Of a DNA stretch of 64,000 nucleotides, positions 32,267 through 40,828 are shown one piece after another; the first letter of the stretch is position 1; the number at the start of each line of letters is the position of its first letter. The stretch is taken from the NCBI RefSeq assembly GCF_040147005.1, contig NZ_JAMSHO010000001.1, positions 3,472,001 through 3,536,000 on the forward strand, written 5' to 3'. A program made the position numbers and the translations under genes. The notes under the pieces were generated by a model. The model was not told the origin of the DNA and searched no databases. It was given only the letters and a program-made list of their open reading frames with translations. The DNA is from Halomonas sp. H10-9-1 (GTDB taxonomy: Bacteria > Pseudomonadota > Gammaproteobacteria > Pseudomonadales > Halomonadaceae).

Positions 32267-32295
32267 ATTAAACCTTAACCGCCCTTTCTCGTCAA
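32267..32295 (-). promoter_or_regulatory. Sigma-70 promoter of the tRNA operon
   Basis: Minus strand TTGACG, a 17-bp spacer and TTTAAT, followed by the GC-rich ACGCACCG discriminator typical of stringently controlled stable-RNA promoters. It lies between yggX and tRNA-Phe. Confidence 0.75.
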
Positions 32296-32309
32296 CCCCT
32301 TTCTTTTCA

Positions 32310-32582
32310 TCAAGATGAGGGTGGCACATAGCCCTCGGCACGGTCGGTCTCGCGGTTGTCCAGGAAGCGCTCCATCTGCTCCATCAGATACTCCCGGGAA
32401 GCCGGGTCGAGCATGTTGAGGTGCTTCTCGTTGATCAGCCGGGTCTGCAGCGCCTGCCACTCCTCCCAGGCCTTTCGCGACACGCTGGCCTGGATCTCCT
32501 GCCCCTTCTTGCCGGGCAGCGGGGGGAACGGCAGGGCCTCGAGCTCCTGCTGGTACTTGCGACAGAACACGGTCTGGCTCAT
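32310..32582 (-). CDS. yggX: Probable Fe(2+)-trafficking protein YggX
   Basis: 90 residues, the family length. MSQTVFCRKYQQELEALPFP has the conserved cysteine at residue 7, and GKKGQEIQASVSRKAWEEW and YLMEQMERFL are the family blocks. Protects iron-sulfur proteins from oxidation and may pass iron to them. Lies downstream of mutY, an iron-sulfur enzyme, as in many gammaproteobacteria; the two are probably one operon (26-base gap). Confidence 0.95.
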   Translation of the reverse strand: MSQTVFCRKYQQELEALPFPPLPGKKGQEIQASVSRKAWEEWQALQTRLINEKHLNMLDPASREYLMEQMERFLDNRETDRAEGYVPPSS

Positions 32583-32608
32583 GGGGCGACTCCTTGGCAA
32601 GGGCGGAC

Positions 32609-33700
32609 TCAGGGTCCCGGCGGCGTGTCCAGGGTGAAGGGTGCCAGGCTCGCCAGCAGCGCCTTCACCGGGGCCGCCAGGCCCACGGCATCGGGGTTAT
32701 CGGGATCGTACCAGCGGCGCGTCTCGCCTATCGAATCGAGGCGCTTGACCCGCGCCGGCTGGAGGGTGATCTCCAGCCGGAAGTGGCTGAAGACATGGGT
32801 GAAGGGGGGCCAAGTGGGCGCGAGCTCGCTGCCCGGCGCATGGACATCCAGCCAGGCCTCGAGGCCCGAGGCGTCATCGAACTGAGGTAGGCTCCAGAGC
32901 CCGCCCCACAGGCCGCTGGGCGGACGCTGCTCCAGCAGCACTCGACCACTGGCATCACGCAGCAGCAGCATGCGGGTGGTGCGGGTGGGCAGCGCCTTCC
33001 TGGGTTTCGGCTCCGGGAAACGGCGCTCCTCGCCATGCGCATGGGCCAGGCAGACATCGTTGAAGGGGCAACGACCACACTCTGGAGTGCCGCGCCGGCA
33101 GAGGGTCGCGCCCAGGTCCATCATCGCCTGGGTATAGTCGGCCAGGCGTTCGTGGGGGGTGTAGTGCTCCGCCAGCTGCCATAGCCGACGCTCCACCGCC
33201 GGTCGCCCCGGCCAGCCTGGCACGGCGTGCAGACGACTGAGGCTGCGCTTGACGTTGCCATCGAGAATCACCGCGCGGCGGCCCTGGCTCTGGGCGACGA
33301 TGGCCCCGGCGGTGGAGCGCCCGATGCCGGGCAGGGCCGCCATCTCTTCCAGGCTATGGAGCGGAAACTCCCCGCCATGCTCGTCGACCACCACCCGGGC
33401 GGCCTTGTGGAGGTTGCGCCCACGAGCGTAGTAGCCCAGCCCGGTCCACAGGTGCAGCACCTCGTCCTGGTCTGCCGCCGCCAGGCTCCGCACGTCGGGG
33501 AAGCGCACCATGAAGCGTTCGAAGTAGGGGATGACGGTAGCCACCTGGGTCTGCTGCAGCATGATCTCAGAGACCCACACCCGGTAGGGCGTGCGCCCGC
33601 GCTGCCAAGGCAGGTCGTGGCGGCCGTGCTCATCGAACCAGTCGAGCAGGCGCCGCTGGAAGGTCGCGGGGGCGAGTACGGGAGTCGGCGTATCGGTCAT
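32609..33700 (-). CDS. mutY: A/G-specific adenine glycosylase
   Basis: 363 residues. Catalytic glutamate in SEIMLQQTQV (E45), helix-hairpin-helix with LPGIGRSTAGAI (about 123-134), catalytic Asp in LDGNVKR (D147) and [4Fe-4S] cysteines at about 201, 208, 211 and 217 (C-x6-C-x2-C-x5-C). The C-terminal Nudix-like domain recognises 8-oxoG. Removes A mispaired with 8-oxoG. Terminator of the AsmA gene lies just upstream, so mutY-yggX has its own promoter. Confidence 0.96.
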   Translation of the reverse strand: MTDTPTPVLAPATFQRRLLDWFDEHGRHDLPWQRGRTPYRVWVSEIMLQQTQVATVIPYFERFMVRFPDVRSLAAADQDEVLHLWTGLGYYARGRNLHKAARVVVDEHGGEFPLHSLEEMAALPGIGRSTAGAIVAQSQGRRAVILDGNVKRSLSRLHAVPGWPGRPAVERRLWQLAEHYTPHERLADYTQAMMDLGATLCRRGTPECGRCPFNDVCLAHAHGEERRFPEPKPRKALPTRTTRMLLLRDASGRVLLEQRPPSGLWGGLWSLPQFDDASGLEAWLDVHAPGSELAPTWPPFTHVFSHFRLEITLQPARVKRLDSIGETRRWYDPDNPDAVGLAAPVKALLASLAPFTLDTPPGP

Positions 33701-33708
33701 TGCGGCTC

Positions 33709-33737
33709 AAAAAAAGGCGCCGGCACGGGGCCGACGC
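33709..33737 (-). terminator. Rho-independent terminator of the AsmA gene
   Basis: Minus strand GCGTCGGC/GCCGGCGC (one G-U pair) with a five-base loop, then C and seven T. Between the AsmA stop codon and the mutY start. Confidence 0.85.
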
Positions 33738-33752
33738 AGGGACTGACTTTGC

Positions 33753-36104
33753 TCATTCGAAGAGACCCTTCAGGGCGTCGCGAAGTTCCCGGCCGGCATC
33801 CTCGCCGACGCGCTCCTCGAGTTTTTCCAGGGCGCCTTCCAGGCGCTGCTCCACCTTGTCACCGGCACGGCTGCCCAGCTCTTCACTCAGCGCCTCACCG
33901 ATGGCATCCCGGAAGCCTTCGCGGTCAAAGCGGCACCATTCGGCGCTGTCGCCGCCGAGGCTGCCTTCGCAGCGGACCGGCAGGGGCAGGCGCTCGAGAT
34001 GGCGGTTGACCTCGCAGGCCAGGTCGGCGGTATCCACCATCCGCGCCGCGGCGCGTAGGTCGAAACGCTCGCTGGTTAGATCGAGGCTGCCCTCGCCGCT
34101 CACCTCGATGCCCGGCAAGGTGATGATGATGTCATCGCTCTCCGCCACACCGTCACGCACCGTCAGGGTGGCCTCGGCACGCTCGAAGCGGGTATCTGCC
34201 TCCCACTCGCGCTGGGTCTGCTCCCCCTGCAGGCTCGCCACCGCGCTGCACAACTCCCGGGAAACGTTGACATCGAGGATGGCACCGTCGTCCAGGCGCA
34301 TCGCGAGGCGCCCGTCGAGGCCGCGCTTCATCGCCGGCCAGGCATTGCCCCGGCTGGTCAGCTCGCCCTCGACGAAGGCACGGCCACGCAGGGGAGCCGA
34401 CCCCTCGCCCTCGTCCAGCGCCTCCAGCAGGGCATCGACGCGCACCCGCTCCAGGCGCGGCGCCAGCCGCCAGGCGATGGGCTCGCGGGTGAGGTCCAGC
34501 TCACCATCAGCGGCCAGGCTACCCTCGTAGAAGGCCGACTCCAGCGACACCAGCCGCTGCTGGCCGTCACTTCCCTCGAGTCGCAACGCCACGTCGCGGA
34601 AGTCCAGGCCGGCAAGTCGCAGGCTGCTCAGGTTCAGGCTCGCATCCAGCGCCAGCTCGCGGAGCCACTCGACAGGCAGCAGTGCCTCCTCCGCCTGGGC
34701 CTGGGCATGGGCACGGCCGACACCGGGCAGCCCCAGGCCGGCGGCGTCCGGCACCTGTGCCGGGGATGCCGGCAGATAGGCGTCCAGGTCCAGGCTGTCC
34801 CCCTGCAGCTCGGCGTCCAGGCGATGGCCGTCGAGGCCCGCCACCAGGCGCCCGGTGAAAGTGCTGCCGTCGAGCACCAGGGTCATGCCGGTAAGGTCCA
34901 CCTGCTCGAGGTCACCCACCAGGGGGGTGGTCAATGCCACGTCGCTGAGCGCCTCGGGGTCGGCCGTGGCCGGCAGGCTGTCGAAGCGCTCGAGCCAGGG
35001 CCGTAGCGAGAGCGGCGCCAGGCGCAGTTGGCCATCGTAACGGGGTGTCTCGTAGAGGCCGGCGAGGTTGAGGTTGCCGCTGAGGCGCAGGCCATCGTCA
35101 CCGCTCAGCGTCAGGTCCCGCAGCCGGGCGCTGCCGGTGGCCAGGTCGGACTCCAGGGCGAAATCCATGGACAGGGTGAGAGGCGCGCCACCCAGCGAGG
35201 GGTGTGCCAGGGTGGCCTTCAGCGTGCCCGGCTCCAGGAGCAGCTGGCGCTCGGCCATGTCGACCACCAGCCGTTGGCCACTCAGCTCCAGCAGCTGCGG
35301 ATTCCCGGTGCCGGCCAGCTGGTTGCGGGTGGCGAGGGACAGGTCCTCGAGGGTATAGCGGCGCTGGTCGGGAGCCAGGGCAAGACGCCCCTTCATGGTG
35401 ACCTCGCTGGCCAGCCGCGGCACGGTGTCATCCACGCCCGCCGGAGTATCATGGCCAAGCAGTTGGAAGTCTGCCGTGAAGGGGAAGGGGCGGCGTGGGT
35501 TGACGTTGCGTCCGGTAACGGAGAGCCCCTTGAGGCGCAGCGAGTGCCCGACGGCCCGGTCGGCATAGCTCACTTCGCCGTCATTGACCTCCACGCGTGC
35601 GATATTGAAGGCCACGGAGGGCCCATTGCCAGCGCCGGGAACCGGCGCCGCGGAGGCGCTGGCCGGCGACAACGGGGCGCCTCCGGCAGCGAAGTGCTCC
35701 ATCAGCACCTCCCAGTTGCCGCGACCATCCTCGTCGCGGGCCAGGTTGAGGCGCAGGCCATCCAGGGCCATGCCGTCGATGGCCACCTCGCCGCGCAGCA
35801 GCGAAGCGAAGGCCAGGCTGACCTCGGCGCGGCGAAAGGCCATGAAGGCGGGATCCTCGCCGGCCGACTGCTCGGGCAGCCAGGCCTCGGCCTGCTCCAC
35901 GCTGACCCCCAGCCGCGGGTAGAACGACCAGGTGATGGGGCCTTCGAGGGCAAGAGTCAGGCCGACCTTCTCCTGCACCACCTCCTCCAGCCGCGGCTTG
36001 AGGTCTTCGGGGTCGAGGAAGGTGGTGACATATATCACCGCCGCCACCGCCAGCACGGCGAGGATGCCGATGGCGGCCAGCAAGGTGCTCAGCAAACGCT
36101 TCAT
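33753..36104 (-). CDS. AsmA-family inner-membrane protein
   Basis: 783 residues from the ATG at 36104, AAGGAG upstream. One N-terminal membrane anchor (about 3-27: LLSTLLAAIGILAVLAVAAVIYV), then DPEDLKPRLEEVVQEKVGL, the AsmA start motif. The rest is a long periplasmic beta-rich region with the AsmA C-terminal domain at about 520-690 (LDGRLAMRLDDGAILDVNV). AsmA-like proteins are thought to help lipid or protein traffic to the outer membrane. The last 50 residues form a charged helix (GEALSEELGSRAGDKVEQR). Overlaps the PanZ-like gene by four bases. Confidence 0.88.
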   Translation of the reverse strand: MKRLLSTLLAAIGILAVLAVAAVIYVTTFLDPEDLKPRLEEVVQEKVGLTLALEGPITWSFYPRLGVSVEQAEAWLPEQSAGEDPAFMAFRRAEVSLAFASLLRGEVAIDGMALDGLRLNLARDEDGRGNWEVLMEHFAAGGAPLSPASASAAPVPGAGNGPSVAFNIARVEVNDGEVSYADRAVGHSLRLKGLSVTGRNVNPRRPFPFTADFQLLGHDTPAGVDDTVPRLASEVTMKGRLALAPDQRRYTLEDLSLATRNQLAGTGNPQLLELSGQRLVVDMAERQLLLEPGTLKATLAHPSLGGAPLTLSMDFALESDLATGSARLRDLTLSGDDGLRLSGNLNLAGLYETPRYDGQLRLAPLSLRPWLERFDSLPATADPEALSDVALTTPLVGDLEQVDLTGMTLVLDGSTFTGRLVAGLDGHRLDAELQGDSLDLDAYLPASPAQVPDAAGLGLPGVGRAHAQAQAEEALLPVEWLRELALDASLNLSSLRLAGLDFRDVALRLEGSDGQQRLVSLESAFYEGSLAADGELDLTREPIAWRLAPRLERVRVDALLEALDEGEGSAPLRGRAFVEGELTSRGNAWPAMKRGLDGRLAMRLDDGAILDVNVSRELCSAVASLQGEQTQREWEADTRFERAEATLTVRDGVAESDDIIITLPGIEVSGEGSLDLTSERFDLRAAARMVDTADLACEVNRHLERLPLPVRCEGSLGGDSAEWCRFDREGFRDAIGEALSEELGSRAGDKVEQRLEGALEKLEERVGEDAGRELRDALKGLFE

Positions 36105-36562
36105 CGCGGCAACTCCTTGACGTGGCAACCGGGCAGGATGAGCTCATAGTGATCGGTGCTACGGTCGAGCCGATAGCCGAGCCGCGAGAGCATCAGCTGG
36201 TCGGCCATCTGCAGCTGGACCACCTCCACGCGCAGCGGCTTGCCCGCGGCACTGGCGGCCTCGCCGACCAGCGTCAGCAGGCGTGAGCCGACGCCTCGGC
36301 GCCGAGTCGGCTTGCGCACGCAGAAATGCGACAGCCACCACGCCTGACCATCATCGCGCAGCGCCATGGCGCCGATCAGGCGATCATTGAAGCGTGCACA
36401 CAGGAAGGCCCCTCCCGCCGCCAGGTGGTCCTCGACAAAGGCATCCGCGGGGGCGGGCAGGCGCTCGGCGGGAGCGTCGGCATAGATTCGGGCAAGGTCG
36501 ATTTGTGCCTGGGCGTCCACTTCCCAGGCGCCCCGATCGACGGGGTGCAGAGTCACCGGCAT
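36101..36562 (-). CDS. PanZ/PanM-like GNAT protein
   Basis: 153 residues. The order IDLARIYADAPAERL, FLCARFNDRLIGAMAL, FCVRKPTRRRGVGSRLLTLV (acetyl-CoA loop R-R-G-V-G) and LMLSRLGYRLD follows E. coli PanZ (PanM), which binds acetyl-CoA and triggers PanD maturation. A general GNAT acetyltransferase is the alternative; no panD lies nearby. GGAG before the ATG. Transcribed divergently from hisB, with the AsmA gene downstream and coupled by a four-base overlap. Confidence 0.75.
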   Translation of the reverse strand: MPVTLHPVDRGAWEVDAQAQIDLARIYADAPAERLPAPADAFVEDHLAAGGAFLCARFNDRLIGAMALRDDGQAWWLSHFCVRKPTRRRGVGSRLLTLVGEAASAAGKPLRVEVVQLQMADQLMLSRLGYRLDRSTDHYELILPGCHVKELPR

Positions 36563-36642
36563 AGATGGGTCTCCTGGGCCGGGGCAGCGTGTGTCGCCAC
36601 CGCGCGATGGGGGCATTGTAGCGGATGGGGTCGGCGATTCAC

Positions 36643-36648
36643 TATAAT
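36643..36648 (+). promoter_or_regulatory. Consensus -10 element (TATAAT) before hisB
   Basis: Perfect -10 box 105 bases before the hisB start in the divergent region. No good -35 at 16-18 bp spacing: TTGTAG is at 21 bp. Likely the hisBHAF promoter, possibly activator-dependent. Confidence 0.5.
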
Positions 36649-36752
36649 GGCAGTTTTCCGACCGTGGGCGAGCCCCGCTGTCACCCTCGTTACTGCGGAT
36701 CGCTGCTCCAGCGGTCCGCCTCGATATGCGCCCAGGCGCTGGAGAAGCCTCA

Positions 36753-37346
36753 ATGTCCGAGCGTATTGCCACGGTCAGCCGCGACACCCAGGAGACCCGG
36801 ATCAGCGTCACCGTCAACCTCGATGGCAGCGGCAGGCTTAACTGCGAGACCGGCGTGCCCTTCCTCGACCACATGCTCGACCAGGTGGCCCGCCACGGCC
36901 TGATCGACCTCGACATCAAGGCCGAGGGCGACCTGCATATCGACGATCACCACACCGTCGAGGACCTCGGCATCACCCTCGGCCAGGCCTTCGCCAGGGC
37001 CATCGGCGACAAGCGCGGCATCCGTCGCTATGGCCACGCCTATGTGCCCCTCGACGAGGCCCTCTCCCGTGTGGTGATCGACTTCTCCGGCCGCGCTGGC
37101 CTGTTCATGGACGTGGAGTTCACCCGCGCCACCGTGGGCCGCCTGGACACCCAGCTGTTCTGGGAGTTCTTCCAGGGCTTCGTCAACCACGCCATGGTCA
37201 CCCTGCATATCGACAACCTGAAGGGCTTCAACGCCCACCATCAGGCGGAGACCATCTTCAAGGCCTTCGGTCGTGCCCTGCGCATGGCCATGGAGCCCGA
37301 TCCGCGCATGGCCGGCCAGATGCCTTCCACCAAGGGTAGCCTGTGA
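36753..37346 (+). CDS. hisB: Imidazoleglycerol-phosphate dehydratase
   Basis: 197 residues, the single-domain form without histidinol phosphatase, as in most bacteria outside the enterics. Metal ligands in [26 protein letters not shown] and [12 protein letters not shown]. Start at [13 protein letters not shown]; an in-frame ATG nine codons earlier adds no conserved residue. Histidine biosynthesis step 6. First gene of hisB-hisH-hisA-hisF. Confidence 0.96.
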   Translation: MSERIATVSRDTQETRISVTVNLDGSGRLNCETGVPFLDHMLDQVARHGLIDLDIKAEGDLHIDDHHTVEDLGITLGQAFARAIGDKRGIRRYGHAYVPLDEALSRVVIDFSGRAGLFMDVEFTRATVGRLDTQLFWEFFQGFVNHAMVTLHIDNLKGFNAHHQAETIFKAFGRALRMAMEPDPRMAGQMPSTKGSL

Positions 37347-37377
37347 GGCCCACGCACCCCCCCACGAGGAGCGTTCC

Positions 37378-38019
37378 ATGACCATTGCCGTCATCGATTA
37401 CGGGATGGGCAACCTGCATTCCGTCGCCAAGGCACTGGAGCACGTCACCCACGAGAACGTGGTGGTCACCCGCGATCCGCGCCGCATCCTCGGCGCCACC
37501 CGCCTGGTGCTGCCTGGCCAGGGCGCCATTCGCGACTGCCTCGGCGAGCTGGAGAAGACCGAGCTGCGCGGCCTGGTGGAGGAGCTGCTGGCCAGCCAGG
37601 AGAAGCCCCTGCTGGGCATCTGCGTGGGCCAACAGATGCTGCTCGACCACAGCGAGGAGAACGGCGGGATCGACTGCCTGGGCTTCCTCGGCGGCGAAGT
37701 GAAGCGTTTCCCCGCCGACATGCGCGACGACCTGAACCAGCGCCTGAAGGTCCCGCACATGGGCTGGAACCTGGTGCACCAGCAGCGCGAGCACCCGCTG
37801 TGGGAAAGCATCGACCAGGACGAGCACTTCTACTTCGTGCACAGCTACTACGTGGCAGCCAGCGATGATGCCACGGTATTCGGCACCACCGACTACGGGC
37901 GCGTCCAGGCCCACGTGGCGATCGGCCGCGACGCCACCTTTGCCGTGCAGTTCCACCCCGAGAAGAGCTCGCGGGCCGGCCTCAAGCTGCTCGAGAACTT
38001 TGTCAACTGGGCGCCCTAA
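37378..38019 (+). CDS. hisH: Imidazole glycerol phosphate synthase, glutaminase subunit
   Basis: 213 residues; GAGGAG before the ATG. Class I amidotransferase: nucleophile Cys82 in LGICVGQQML, then His-Glu in AVQFHPEKSS near 193-195. Passes ammonia to HisF. The gene's 3' end (VNWAP and stop) is copied twice more downstream as a 29-bp tandem repeat (see 38002-38088). Confidence 0.96.
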   Translation: MTIAVIDYGMGNLHSVAKALEHVTHENVVVTRDPRRILGATRLVLPGQGAIRDCLGELEKTELRGLVEELLASQEKPLLGICVGQQMLLDHSEENGGIDCLGFLGGEVKRFPADMRDDLNQRLKVPHMGWNLVHQQREHPLWESIDQDEHFYFVHSYYVAASDDATVFGTTDYGRVQAHVAIGRDATFAVQFHPEKSSRAGLKLLENFVNWAP

Positions 38020-38088
38020 GCCGCGCCCGGGTCAACTGGGCGCCCTAGGCCACCCCCGGGGCAACTGGGCGTCCCATCTCGCGCCGCC
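38002..38088. repeat. Three tandem 29-bp units at the hisH 3' end
   Basis: Units start at 38002, 38031 and 38060, each beginning G(T/G)CAACTGGGCG. The first holds the last codons and stop of hisH. The third has several changes. The units are non-coding after the stop. Confidence 0.85.
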
Positions 38089-38114
38089 CAACCACGGATC
38101 AACAGGATACTGAC

Positions 38115-38873
38115 ATGCTGGTAATTCCCGCTATCGACCTCAAGGATGGCCAGTGCGTGCGCCTCAAGCAGGGTCGCATGGACGATGCCACCACCTACGG
38201 TGACGATCCGGTGGCCATGGCCGAGCGCTGGGTCGCCGCCGGCGCTCGCCGCCTGCACCTGGTAGACCTCAACGGCGCCTTCGAGGGCAAGCCGGTCAAT
38301 GGCGAGGCGGTCACCGCCATCGCCCGCCGCTACCCCGACCTGCCGATCCAGATCGGCGGCGGCATCCGCTCCGCCGAGACCATCGAGCACTACCTCACGG
38401 CCGGGGTCAGCTACGTGATCATCGGCACCAAGGCGGTCAAGGAGCCCGATTTCGTGGGCGAGATGTGTCGCGCCTTCCCGGGGCACGTGATCGTCGGCCT
38501 CGACGCCCGCGACGGCTTCGTGGCCACCGACGGCTGGGCCGAGGTCTCCGAGGTCAAGGCGGTGGACCTGGCGAAGCGCTTCGCCGACGACGGCGTCTCG
38601 AGCATCGTCTACACCGACATCGCCCGGGACGGCATGCTGAACGGCGTCAACGTCGAGGCCACCGCGGCACTGGCCCGCGACGGCGGCCTGCCGGTGATCG
38701 CCTCCGGCGGGGTGACCAACCTCGACGACCTGCGTGCCCTGGTAGCCGCCGAGGAGCCGGGCATCCTGGGCGCCATCACCGGCCGCGCCATCTACGAGGA
38801 CAGCCTGGATCTGGCCGAGGGCCAGCGGCTGTGCGATGAACTGACTGCAGGGCTCGACCGAGCCGGGAGCTGA
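38115..38873 (+). CDS. hisA: 1-(5-phosphoribosyl)-5-[(5-phosphoribosylamino)methylideneamino]imidazole-4-carboxamide isomerase
   Basis: 252 residues. TIM barrel with the first Asp in [14 protein letters not shown] (D8), a phosphate-binding [15 protein letters not shown] loop near 80, and the second Asp in [13 protein letters not shown] (about D130). ADP-fold family shared with HisF. The coding region begins 96 bases after hisH, with the repeat in between. Confidence 0.96.
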   Translation: MLVIPAIDLKDGQCVRLKQGRMDDATTYGDDPVAMAERWVAAGARRLHLVDLNGAFEGKPVNGEAVTAIARRYPDLPIQIGGGIRSAETIEHYLTAGVSYVIIGTKAVKEPDFVGEMCRAFPGHVIVGLDARDGFVATDGWAEVSEVKAVDLAKRFADDGVSSIVYTDIARDGMLNGVNVEATAALARDGGLPVIASGGVTNLDDLRALVAAEEPGILGAITGRAIYEDSLDLAEGQRLCDELTAGLDRAGS

Positions 38874-38875
38874 CC

Positions 38876-39649
38876 ATGGGACTCGCCAAACGCATCATCC
38901 CCTGCCTCGACGTCGACGCCGGCCGCGTGGTCAAGGGCGTCAACTTCATCGGCATCCGTGACGCCGGCGACCCGGTGGAGATCGCCCAGCGCTACAACCA
39001 GCAGGGCGCCGACGAGATCACCTTCCTCGACATCACGGCCAGCCACGAGGACCGTGACACTACCGTGGAGATGGTCGAGCGCATCGCCGGCGAGGTGTTC
39101 ATCCCGCTGACCGTGGGCGGCGGCATCCGCACCTGCGACGATATCCGCACCATGCTCAACGCCGGTGCCGACAAGGTCTCCATCAACACCGCCGCGGTGA
39201 CCAATCCCGAATTCGTGCGCGAGGCCAGCGAACGCTTCGGCAGCCAGTGCATCGTGGTGGCCATCGATGCCAAGCGGGTCTCCGCCGAGGGAGAGGCCCC
39301 GCGCTGGGAGATCTTCACCCACGGCGGGCGCCGCGCCACCGGCCTGGATGCCGTAGAGTGGGCCAGGAAGATGGTGGAGTATGGTGCCGGCGAGCTGCTG
39401 CTCACCAGCATGGACCGCGACGGCACCAAGGCCGGCTTCGACCTCGGCGTGACCCGCGCCATCGCCGACGCCGTGCCCGTACCGGTGATCGCCTCCGGCG
39501 GGGTCGGCAACCTCGACCACCTGGTGGAGGGCGTGATCGAGGGCGGCGCCGATGCGGTACTCGCCGCCAGCATCTTCCACTTCGGCGAGTACACCATCCC
39601 CGAGGCCAAGCGCTACATGGCCGAGCGGGGAATCGAGATGCGGCTCTAG
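38876..39649 (+). CDS. hisF: Imidazole glycerol phosphate synthase, cyclase subunit
   Basis: 257 residues. [21 protein letters not shown] with the catalytic Asp11, [12 protein letters not shown] for phosphate, and the second Asp in [13 protein letters not shown] (D130 region). Starts two bases after the hisA stop, so coupled. Followed by a strong terminator, the end of the his operon. Confidence 0.96.
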   Translation: MGLAKRIIPCLDVDAGRVVKGVNFIGIRDAGDPVEIAQRYNQQGADEITFLDITASHEDRDTTVEMVERIAGEVFIPLTVGGGIRTCDDIRTMLNAGADKVSINTAAVTNPEFVREASERFGSQCIVVAIDAKRVSAEGEAPRWEIFTHGGRRATGLDAVEWARKMVEYGAGELLLTSMDRDGTKAGFDLGVTRAIADAVPVPVIASGGVGNLDHLVEGVIEGGADAVLAASIFHFGEYTIPEAKRYMAERGIEMRL

Positions 39650-39656
39650 AAAAACG

Positions 39657-39682
39657 AAGGGCTCACCACTAGGTGAGCCCTT
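39657..39682. terminator. Bidirectional terminator between hisF and yjaG
   Basis: 11-bp perfect stem AAGGGCTCACC/GGTGAGCCCTT with a four-base loop. Plus strand runs into TTTGCG; minus strand runs into CGTTTTT. Serves the convergent hisF and yjaG genes. Confidence 0.85.
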
Positions 39683-39709
39683 TGCGTTCCGGTCGATTTG
39701 CGGGCGCGG

Positions 39710-40306
39710 CTACTCCTCGACGGAGAGGCCCAGGTTGCTGACGCCGTCGTTGCGACCCAGGCGGCGCAGCGCCTTGAGCGCCTCGCGATCGAGCTCGCCC
39801 TCCACGGCCTCGAGCACCGCGTCCTGGAAGTCGTTCTCGTCCGCCATCAGCGGATGCTCGCGCACCAGCACGGCGAGACGCTCGGCGTCCTCCTCCCCCT
39901 CGGTCAGCTCGATGAAGGCGCGTACCCCCCCTCGCGACGCGCGACTGACCTCCAGCACCGCCTCCGGCGCCTCGCCCTGCAGGGTATCGAGCAGTGCCGA
40001 GAGCGCCGCCACCGCCTCGGTGGCGCGTCGCGCACCAAAGCTGTCGTCACCCTCCGGCGGCGCCAGTTCGGCCAGCTTCTCGGCCTGGCGCTCGAAGTCG
40101 ATGCGCGCCCCCGCAATCACCAGCCGCTCCCACACCAGGTCGAGGATGGCGCGCAGCCCCGCCGGGTTACCCTGGCCGGCCGTCTGGGCATAGAGCGCCT
40201 GATAGTAAAAGAGATAGTTGGGCAGCAGGCGCTCGCACAGCGCCGCCATGAAGGCCTGCTGGCGGCGCGGCTCGAGGCCCTGTAGACGCTGAAAGAAACC
40301 GCTCAT
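39710..40306 (-). CDS. yjaG: YjaG family protein (DUF416)
   Basis: 198 residues, the family length. LQGLEPRRQQAFMAALCERLLPNY at the start and an all-helical body with ERQAEKLAELAP. YjaG is widespread in gammaproteobacteria and its role is not known. It ends shortly before the shared terminator with hisF. Confidence 0.87.
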   Translation of the reverse strand: MSGFFQRLQGLEPRRQQAFMAALCERLLPNYLFYYQALYAQTAGQGNPAGLRAILDLVWERLVIAGARIDFERQAEKLAELAPPEGDDSFGARRATEAVAALSALLDTLQGEAPEAVLEVSRASRGGVRAFIELTEGEEDAERLAVLVREHPLMADENDFQDAVLEAVEGELDREALKALRRLGRNDGVSNLGLSVEE

Positions 40307-40357
40307 GGACTCTCCTTGGGCTCACATTGTCAAAATCTCGCTGAAGCGCGAGGGGCG

Positions 40358-40437
40358 TCGGGGACAGGTCGTAGGGGAGGTCCTACGGTAGCGCCCAAGG
40401 AGGGGTTCACAGCGCCTTCCCGCAGGCCTGTCCCCGA
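40358..40437. repeat. 80-bp palindromic (REP-like) intergenic repeat
   Basis: Outer arms TCGGGGACAGG/CCTGTCCCCGA (11 bp), with an inner hairpin GTAGG/CCTAC at 40371-40386. The left arm and hairpin recur at 62623-62657. Such repeats are common between genes in this group; they may be terminators or mobilised REP/MITE elements. Confidence 0.6.
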
Positions 40438-40462
40438 GAAAGCCCCGGTTAGGCGTTATGGT

Positions 40463-40756
40463 TCACGGCCACATCCGCTCCGCCGGCGCCCGGCCGCGGG
40501 CATCCAGCAGCACCCCCTCGGCGGCCAGGCGCTGGCGCTGTTCCGCGGCGCCGGGGTGGTCCGCCAGGCGGCGCGAGGCGGTAATGATGCGAAACCACGG
40601 CAGGCCGTGGCCTTCGGGCAGCTCGCGCAGGGCGCGGGCCACCAGCCGTGGCGTGGCGCCCTCGGCCATGGCAGCGATGCGGCCGTAGGTGGTCACCCGC
40701 CCGGGCGGGATCTCGGCGATCACGGTCAGGACCTGCACCCTCCAGCCGGCCTTCAT
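40463..40756 (-). CDS. Alkyltransferase-like protein (ATL, MGMT family)
   Basis: 97 residues, only the MGMT DNA-binding/active-site domain. The usual P-C-H-R-V motif reads PWFRII, so the acceptor cysteine is replaced by Trp, as in E. coli YbaZ and other ATLs. PPGRVTTYGRIAAMAEG is the HTH region. Binds O6-alkylguanine and flags it for nucleotide excision repair rather than reversing it. Confidence 0.9.
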   Translation of the reverse strand: MKAGWRVQVLTVIAEIPPGRVTTYGRIAAMAEGATPRLVARALRELPEGHGLPWFRIITASRRLADHPGAAEQRQRLAAEGVLLDARGRAPAERMWP

Positions 40757-40828
40757 GTCCCCTTGCCCCCTGTCCGCTGCATTCTCTGGAGAGGTTTCCC
40801 CATGCAGGTTATCTGCTCCAGCCCCTCC

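Noticed and set aside
32944..32961. CCACTGGCATCAC in mutY, 13 bases identical to the array palindrome
   Set aside because: Lies in conserved coding sequence outside the ICE and has no second arm. It also shows that single half-sites can occur by chance.
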